DNA of 36,069 nt from Actinomycetes bacterium. Lineage in GTDB: Bacteria; Actinomycetota; Thermoleophilia; Solirubrobacterales; Solirubrobacteraceae. Each line of letters starts with the position of its first letter. Position 1 is the stretch's first letter. Below the pieces are notes generated by a model. The model searched no databases and had not been told where the DNA came from. It worked only from the letters and a program-made list of their open reading frames with translations. Positions 31,100 through 36,069 of this stretch are shown one piece after another. A program made the translations under genes and the position numbers. Location of the stretch: NCBI GenBank assembly GCA_021846845.1, contig JAJZWB010000025.1:1-36069 (forward strand). Direction: 5' to 3'.

Positions 31100-34000
31100 A
31101 TGAGGCGACCGCGCCCGCGTCCCGTCGTGCCCGCCTCGCCGCCGATCGCGGCGAGGGCGTCGCTCCCCCGGGCGCTCGCCGTCGCGCTCGCCCTGGCGCT
31201 CGGCGTCCCGGCTGTGCTCGCGGCCGCGCCTGCGGACGCGAGCGCCTCGGGGTCGGCGCTGAACCTGCGCCAGGCGCCGGCGGCCGCACCGGTCGCGCCG
31301 GCGCCGGGGGCGGCCACCCCGTCCCCGAGCCGGCGCTCGCTGGTCGCCGCCGTGCAGCAGGCGACCGGTGTCAGCGCCTCTCAGGTGGCCGTCTCCAACG
31401 TCTGCCCGGCGCCGTCGGCGGGGCACGCGACATGCGCGGCGCAGGTGCTCGTGCTGCGCTCCGACCACCGGCCGATCCACCCGTCGGTCGCCCGCCGGCG
31501 GACCTTCGGGCAGCTGTTCCCGAGCCGCCGGGCCCTCGCGGCGGCCCTCGCCGCCGGGCCCGCGCCGGCGGCCACCGGCTCGATGTCCTCGGCGCCTGCG
31601 TCGCCGCCCGCCGCCGGCTCGCCTGACTACCTGCAGCAGGCGTACGACCTCACGTACCTGTCCCAGACAGCCGGGGGCGCGGACACGATCGCGGTCGTGG
31701 ACGCGGGCGACGACCCGAACGCGGCCTCGGACCTGGCCGCATACCGCAGCGCCTTCGGCCTGCCGCCGTGCACGGTCGCCAGCGGCTGCCTGGAGAAGGT
31801 CAACCAGAGCGGCGGCTCCACGCCGCTGCCGTCCAGCGCCGGCTCGGACTGGGTGATGGAGGAGTCGCTCGACCTCGACGCGATCTCGGCGCTGTGCCCC
31901 AACTGCCACATCCTGCTGGTCGAGGCCAACAGCTCCTCGCTGTCGGATCTCAACGCCGCCGTCACCACCGCCGCCAGCCTCGGCGCCAGCCAGATCTCCG
32001 CCAGCTGGACGAGCACCAGCGCGACGGCGGTCCCGTTCACGCTCCCGTCCGTCCCCCTGATCGCGGCGACCGGCGACCACGGCTACCCGGGCGCCGGCGT
32101 GGACAACTACCCGGCGGCGCTGCCGGGCGTGACCGCGGCCGGCGGCACGATGCTGAGCGAGGCCCCCACGAGCACGGACCTGCGCGGCTACGGCGAGGCG
32201 GCCTGGTCGCTGAACAGCTCGGGCCCGGGCTGGGGCGGCGGCTCGGGATGCGACCTCGGCGAGACCAAGCCCGCCTACCAGACCGACACGGGCTGCACCG
32301 GGCGCGCGTACGCCGACATCTCCGCCGACGCCGACCCGGACACCGGCCTGCAGGTGTACGACTCTGGCGACGGCGGCTGGTTCGTGATGGGCGGCACCAG
32401 CCTCGCGACCCCGTTGATCGCGGCGTTCGAGGCGCTCGCCGGCGTGGGTGGCACCACCGCGCAGTGGGCGTATTCCGACAGCTCGCGGCTCAACGACCCG
32501 GCGACCGGGTCGACCGGGAGCTGCGCCGCGGCGATCTCCTACATCTGCAACGCCGGCCCCGGCTACGACGGCCCGACGGGCGCGGGCTCGATCTCCGGCG
32601 ATCTGGTCTCCGGCGCGCCCGGGATCGGCGGGCCGCCGATCGGAGGCGGCTCGAACAACACCTACACGCAGGCGACCGGCACGACGACCGCGACGCTCGC
32701 GGGCGGCGTGTACCCCAACGGCCTGGATACCCACTACTACTGGCAGTACGGCACCAGCACGGCCTACGGCCAGCAGACAGCCTCGGTCGACGCCGGCTCC
32801 GGCACCGCCGCGGCCGCGGCGAGCGCATCGCTGTCCGGGCTGACGCCGGGCACGACCTACCACTACAGGCTGGTGGCGAGCAACGCCGACGGCACCGACT
32901 ACGGGTATGACTACACGCTGAGCACGAGCGCGGTCACGAACGTCGCGCCGATCGACATCGTGGCGCCGGCGATCTCCGGCACCGTCAGCCAGGGCCAGAC
33001 GCTGACCGCCTCGACCGGCAGCTGGAGCCCGACGCCGACGACGTACGCCTATCAGTGGCAGAGCTCGTCCGACGGCGGCTCGACATGGTCGAGCATTGCC
33101 GGCGCGACTGCCTCCGGCTACACGGTCGCCACCGGTGACCTGGGCAACGACCTGCGCGTCGTGGTGACCGCGACCGACTCGTTCGGCTCGACCGCGCAGG
33201 CGTCCGCCGCCGCCGGGCCCGTCACCTCGGGGGCTCCGGTCGACACGCAGGCGCCCTCGATCTCCGGGCACCCCGATCAGGGCCAGGTTCTGAGCGCTAT
33301 CTCAAGCTGGAGCCCGGCAGCGACGACGTACGCCTATCAGTGGCAGAGCTCGTCCGACGGCGGCTCGACATGGTCGAGCATCGCCGGCGCGACCGCATCG
33401 ACCTACACGCCGGTCGCCGGCGATCTGGGCGACGATCTGCGCGTCAACGTGACGGCCACCAACACCTACGGATCGACCACGGCCTCAAGCGGCGCGATCG
33501 GCCCGATCGTCGACAACGCGCCGATCGACACCGCCGCGCCTGCGCTGGCCGGCTCGGACCAGCGCAGCGACACGCTGACGGCGACCGGCGGCTCGTGGAG
33601 CGGCACGGGCAACTCCTACTCCTACCAGTGGCAGCGCTCGCCCGACGGCACCACCTGGGTGGACATCCCTGGCGCCGCCTACGCGACCTACAACCTCGCG
33701 CAGGCGGACGAGGGCGACGCCGTTCGCGTCCAGGTGACGGCCACCAACGCCTACGGCGTCACGAGCGCCGCGAGCGCCCCGACGCCGCCGATCGCCCCGT
33801 ACCCCCCGGCCAACACGGCACCGCCGACGGTCACCGGCGTCGCCGAGCGCGGGGCCACGCTCAACGCCACCCAGGGAACCTGGACCGGGCCGGGCAACAT
33901 CTACTCCTACCAGTGGCAGGAGGACTCGGGCCAGGGCTACGTGGATATCGTCGGCGCCACCGCGTCCGACTACACGCTCGGCACCGCCGACGAGGGCGCG

Positions 34001-36069
34001 ACCGTCCGCGTCCTCGTCAGCGCCACAAACCCGGACGCGACGATCGTCCAGGCGAGCGCTCCGACCGCGACCGTCACTGCGGCCGTGCCGGTGAACACGA
34101 CGGCGCCCTCGATCACCGGCACGCTCGAGCGCTCCTACACGCTGGCCGCGAACATCGGGGTCTGGGCCGGCTCCGGCAACGCCTACTCCTACCAGTGGGA
34201 GCGCTCGACCGATGGCGGCGGCACCTGGACCGCGGTCGCGTCCGCGACCGGCGCCGCCTACCAGGTCCAGGCCGCCGACGAGGGCGACGAGCTGAGGGTG
34301 CTGGTGACCGCAACGAACCCGGATGGGACCGCCACCGCTCCCAGCGGCGCGACCGCGACCGTCCCGAGCTCGCCGCCGGTCGATACGACCGCCCCGACGG
34401 TCGCCGGCACGCCCCAGCGCGGCCTGCAGCTGTCGGGCACGATCGGCGCATGGAGCGGTCCCGGCAACAGCTACTCCTACCAGTGGCAGCGCTCGGCCGG
34501 CGGCACGACCTGGACCAGCATCGCGGGCGCCACCGGGCCCGCCTACACCTTGGCCGACGCCGACGAGGGCGACGAGGTCAGGCTGGCGGTGACCGCGTCC
34601 AACCCCGACGGGACGGCGACGGCCGCCAGCGCCCCGACAGCGGTTGTCGCGGCCGCCCCGCCGGTGGACACGACCGCTCCGCCGCTGACCGGAACGCCCG
34701 TGCGCTCCGGCAGCCTGACCGCCGGGGTCGGCGCGTGGAGCGGCAACGGGAACGCCTACGGCTGCCAGTGGCAGCGCTCGACCGACGGTGGCGCCACCTG
34801 GACGGCGATCCCGGGCGCGACCGGCTGGACATACCAGGTCCAGGTCGCAGACGAGGGCGCGAAGCTCCGGGCGCTGATCACGGCGACGAACGCCGACGCG
34901 ACTGTCTCGGCGCCGTCCGCGGCGACCGCGACCGTCAGCGCCTCGCCGCCCGTCGACACGGTGGCGCCGACGATCTCGGGGCCGGCCGTGCGCGGTGATG
35001 CGCTGGCCTCGACCGAGGGCGGCTGGAGCGGCACGGGCAACTCCTACTCCTACCAGTGGCAGCGCTCAACCAACGGCACGACGTGGACCGACATCTCGGG
35101 CGCGACCGCCGACGGCTACACCCTGACGACCGCCGACGAGGGCGACCAGGTCAGGCTGCTCGTGACCGCCTCCAACCCGGACGGCACGGTCAGCGCCCCG
35201 AGCGCGGCGACCGGGTCCGTCAGCTCCGCGCCGCCGGTCGACACCGCGCCTCCGGCCGTCTCGGGGCCGGCGCAGCGCGGGCTGACCCTCGTGTCCGAGA
35301 TCGGCACCTGGGACGGGATCGGCAACTCCTACTCGTATCAGTGGCAGCGCTCCGCCGACGGCAAGACCTGGACGGACATCGCGGGCGCGACCGGAACCTC
35401 CTACGAGCCGGCGGTGGCCGACGAGGGAGACGTGCTGCGGCTGGTCGTGACCGCGTCCAACCCGGATGCCACCGTCAGCGCCGACAGCGCGCCGACCGCG
35501 ATCGTGACCGCCACCGCACCCTCGAACACGGTCACGCCGACTCTGAGCGGCGCCGCGGTGCGCGGCGGCACGCTGCTCGCCTCCGACGGGACCTGGCTGG
35601 GGGTGGGCAACGCCTACTCCGACCAGTGGCAGCGCTCGACCGACGGCGGCGCCAGCTGGACCGACGTCGGCGGCGCGACCTCCGGCTCCTACCCGGTGGG
35701 GGTGGCCGACGAGGGCAGCGAGCTGCGGATCCTGATCACGGCGACCAACGCCGACGGGACCGCGACTGCGGCCAGCGCGCCGACCGCAGTCGTGCCCAGC
35801 TCGCCCCCGGTCGACCAGACCGCGCCGACGCTCTCGGGCACGGCCGCCCGCGGCCACCTGCTGACGGCCACCGCCGGCACCTGGTCGGGGATCGGCAACT
35901 CGCTCGCCTACCAGTGGCAGCGCTCGACCGACGGAGGCGCCACGTGGCTCGACATCGACGGCGCCACCTCCGACTCCTACACGCTCGCCATCGGCGACGA
36001 GGGCGCGCTGATCCGTGCGCAGGTGACCGCGTCCAACCCCGACGGCACGGCCGTCGCAGTCACCCCGGC
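31100..36069 (+). CDS. Secreted S53 (sedolisin) peptidase with tandem Ig-like repeats, partial
   Basis: At least 1656 residues; the frame has no stop before the window end, so the 3' end is missing. A Sec signal occupies residues 1-50 (basic start, long Ala/Leu core, ADASA). An atypical 120-residue region follows, without the usual pro-kumamolisin signature. The S53 catalytic domain is about 178-500: Glu254 and Asp258 (EESLD), Asp326 (ATGDHGYPG, oxyanion), Ser434 (GGTSLATP), matching the sedolisin E-D-D-S set. A type III-like domain (about 515-615) precedes tandem domains of about 95 aa beginning DTTAPTVxG and carrying the GNxYSYQWQRS and ATNxDGT motifs; eleven are visible. The mature protein is expected to be extracellular or cell-wall bound, perhaps adhesive. 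ATG at 31100 with AGGAG 3 bp before it. The reading frame was spot-checked at several points along its length. Confidence 0.93.
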   Translation, partial: MRRPRPRPVVPASPPIAARASLPRALAVALALALGVPAVLAAAPADASASGSALNLRQAPAAAPVAPAPGAATPSPSRRSLVAAVQQATGVSASQVAVSNVCPAPSAGHATCAAQVLVLRSDHRPIHPSVARRRTFGQLFPSRRALAAALAAGPAPAATGSMSSAPASPPAAGSPDYLQQAYDLTYLSQTAGGADTIAVVDAGDDPNAASDLAAYRSAFGLPPCTVASGCLEKVNQSGGSTPLPSSAGSDWVMEESLDLDAISALCPNCHILLVEANSSSLSDLNAAVTTAASLGASQISASWTSTSATAVPFTLPSVPLIAATGDHGYPGAGVDNYPAALPGVTAAGGTMLSEAPTSTDLRGYGEAAWSLNSSGPGWGGGSGCDLGETKPAYQTDTGCTGRAYADISADADPDTGLQVYDSGDGGWFVMGGTSLATPLIAAFEALAGVGGTTAQWAYSDSSRLNDPATGSTGSCAAAISYICNAGPGYDGPTGAGSISGDLVSGAPGIGGPPIGGGSNNTYTQATGTTTATLAGGVYPNGLDTHYYWQYGTSTAYGQQTASVDAGSGTAAAAASASLSGLTPGTTYHYRLVASNADGTDYGYDYTLSTSAVTNVAPIDIVAPAISGTVSQGQTLTASTGSWSPTPTTYAYQWQSSSDGGSTWSSIAGATASGYTVATGDLGNDLRVVVTATDSFGSTAQASAAAGPVTSGAPVDTQAPSISGHPDQGQVLSAISSWSPAATTYAYQWQSSSDGGSTWSSIAGATASTYTPVAGDLGDDLRVNVTATNTYGSTTASSGAIGPIVDNAPIDTAAPALAGSDQRSDTLTATGGSWSGTGNSYSYQWQRSPDGTTWVDIPGAAYATYNLAQADEGDAVRVQVTATNAYGVTSAASAPTPPIAPYPPANTAPPTVTGVAERGATLNATQGTWTGPGNIYSYQWQEDSGQGYVDIVGATASDYTLGTADEGATVRVLVSATNPDATIVQASAPTATVTAAVPVNTTAPSITGTLERSYTLAANIGVWAGSGNAYSYQWERSTDGGGTWTAVASATGAAYQVQAADEGDELRVLVTATNPDGTATAPSGATATVPSSPPVDTTAPTVAGTPQRGLQLSGTIGAWSGPGNSYSYQWQRSAGGTTWTSIAGATGPAYTLADADEGDEVRLAVTASNPDGTATAASAPTAVVAAAPPVDTTAPPLTGTPVRSGSLTAGVGAWSGNGNAYGCQWQRSTDGGATWTAIPGATGWTYQVQVADEGAKLRALITATNADATVSAPSAATATVSASPPVDTVAPTISGPAVRGDALASTEGGWSGTGNSYSYQWQRSTNGTTWTDISGATADGYTLTTADEGDQVRLLVTASNPDGTVSAPSAATGSVSSAPPVDTAPPAVSGPAQRGLTLVSEIGTWDGIGNSYSYQWQRSADGKTWTDIAGATGTSYEPAVADEGDVLRLVVTASNPDATVSADSAPTAIVTATAPSNTVTPTLSGAAVRGGTLLASDGTWLGVGNAYSDQWQRSTDGGASWTDVGGATSGSYPVGVADEGSELRILITATNADGTATAASAPTAVVPSSPPVDQTAPTLSGTAARGHLLTATAGTWSGIGNSLAYQWQRSTDGGATWLDIDGATSDSYTLAIGDEGALIRAQVTASNPDGTAVAVTP
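32947..36069 (+). repeat. Eleven tandem Ig-like repeat units of about 287 bp
   Basis: Unit starts at about 32947, 33240, 33525, 33811, 34090, 34379, 34664, 34951, 35237, 35522 and 35810, the last cut by the window. The period is 279-293 bp. Most units hold W-(S/T)-G-x-GN-x-Y-S-Y-QWQ, GATxxxYxxxxADEG and VTA(T/S)NxDG. Later units (3-11) are closer to each other than to units 1-2, indicating expansion by recombination. Confidence 0.95.

Noticed and set aside
30980-33271. 763-codon open frame antisense to the S53 peptidase
   Set aside because: Composition of a GC-rich shadow frame, and no recognisable domain; the plus strand encodes the signal peptide and catalytic residues.

Overview
The window is very GC-rich, chromosomal-type DNA with frequent GTG/TTG starts, many 4-bp stop/start overlaps and TAnnnT boxes 6-8 bp upstream of start codons. 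Together with an F420-type luciferase-like oxidoreductase, a TrpB2-type enzyme and a secreted S53 peptidase fused to long Ig-like repeats, this suggests an actinomycete, probably of the Thermoleophilia/Solirubrobacterales kind. The taxonomy is inferred from gene style, not from a marker gene. There is no phage, plasmid or CRISPR signature.

Layout. 0.2-2.4 kb: a nitroreductase-family gene, a multiply frameshifted IS256-type transposase relic, a MazF-like toxin/antitoxin pair and tRNA-Arg(ACG) with a clear intrinsic terminator. 2.5-4.3 kb: two overlapping integral membrane protein genes, then divergent tRNA-Ser(TGA) and tRNA-Ser(GCT) separated by a 33-bp direct repeat. 4.4-13.3 kb: independent housekeeping and transport genes (fatty-acid hydroxylase superfamily, two small unknown proteins, LLM-class F420-type oxidoreductase, AmtB-like ammonium transporter, DedA-like protein, a His-rich lipoprotein, Bax-inhibitor-1 family, 12-TM MFS exporter, alpha/beta hydrolase). 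13.3-17 kb: a glutathione peroxidase whose 3' end overlaps a convergent CaiB-type CoA-transferase through a 24-bp tandem repeat, a hairpin-rich gap with its own promoter-like sequence, and TrpB2. 17.2-22 kb: an acyl-CoA metabolism block (acyl-CoA dehydrogenase facing an operon of BadH-like SDR, second SDR and APH-fold kinase), then a sulfite-oxidase-like molybdoprotein.

22.1-36 kb is the most unusual part, a signalling and surface-protein locus: a PAS-PAS hybrid histidine kinase, a membrane PAS-PAS-EAL protein, a REC-HPt protein, a divergent NarL-type regulator, a DnaJ-domain protein, a PAS-GGDEF protein, and a giant secreted S53 (sedolisin) peptidase followed by at least eleven Ig-like repeats that runs off the window. 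All parts of a phosphorelay (kinase-REC, HPt, DNA-binding REC) and both arms of c-di-GMP turnover (GGDEF, EAL) lie next to the surface protein they might control; the functional link is inference.

A second theme is in-frame tandem duplication. Short direct repeats (9, 24, 27, 39, 69-73 and about 287 bp periods) occur inside or next to many unrelated genes, usually with periods divisible by three inside coding sequence.
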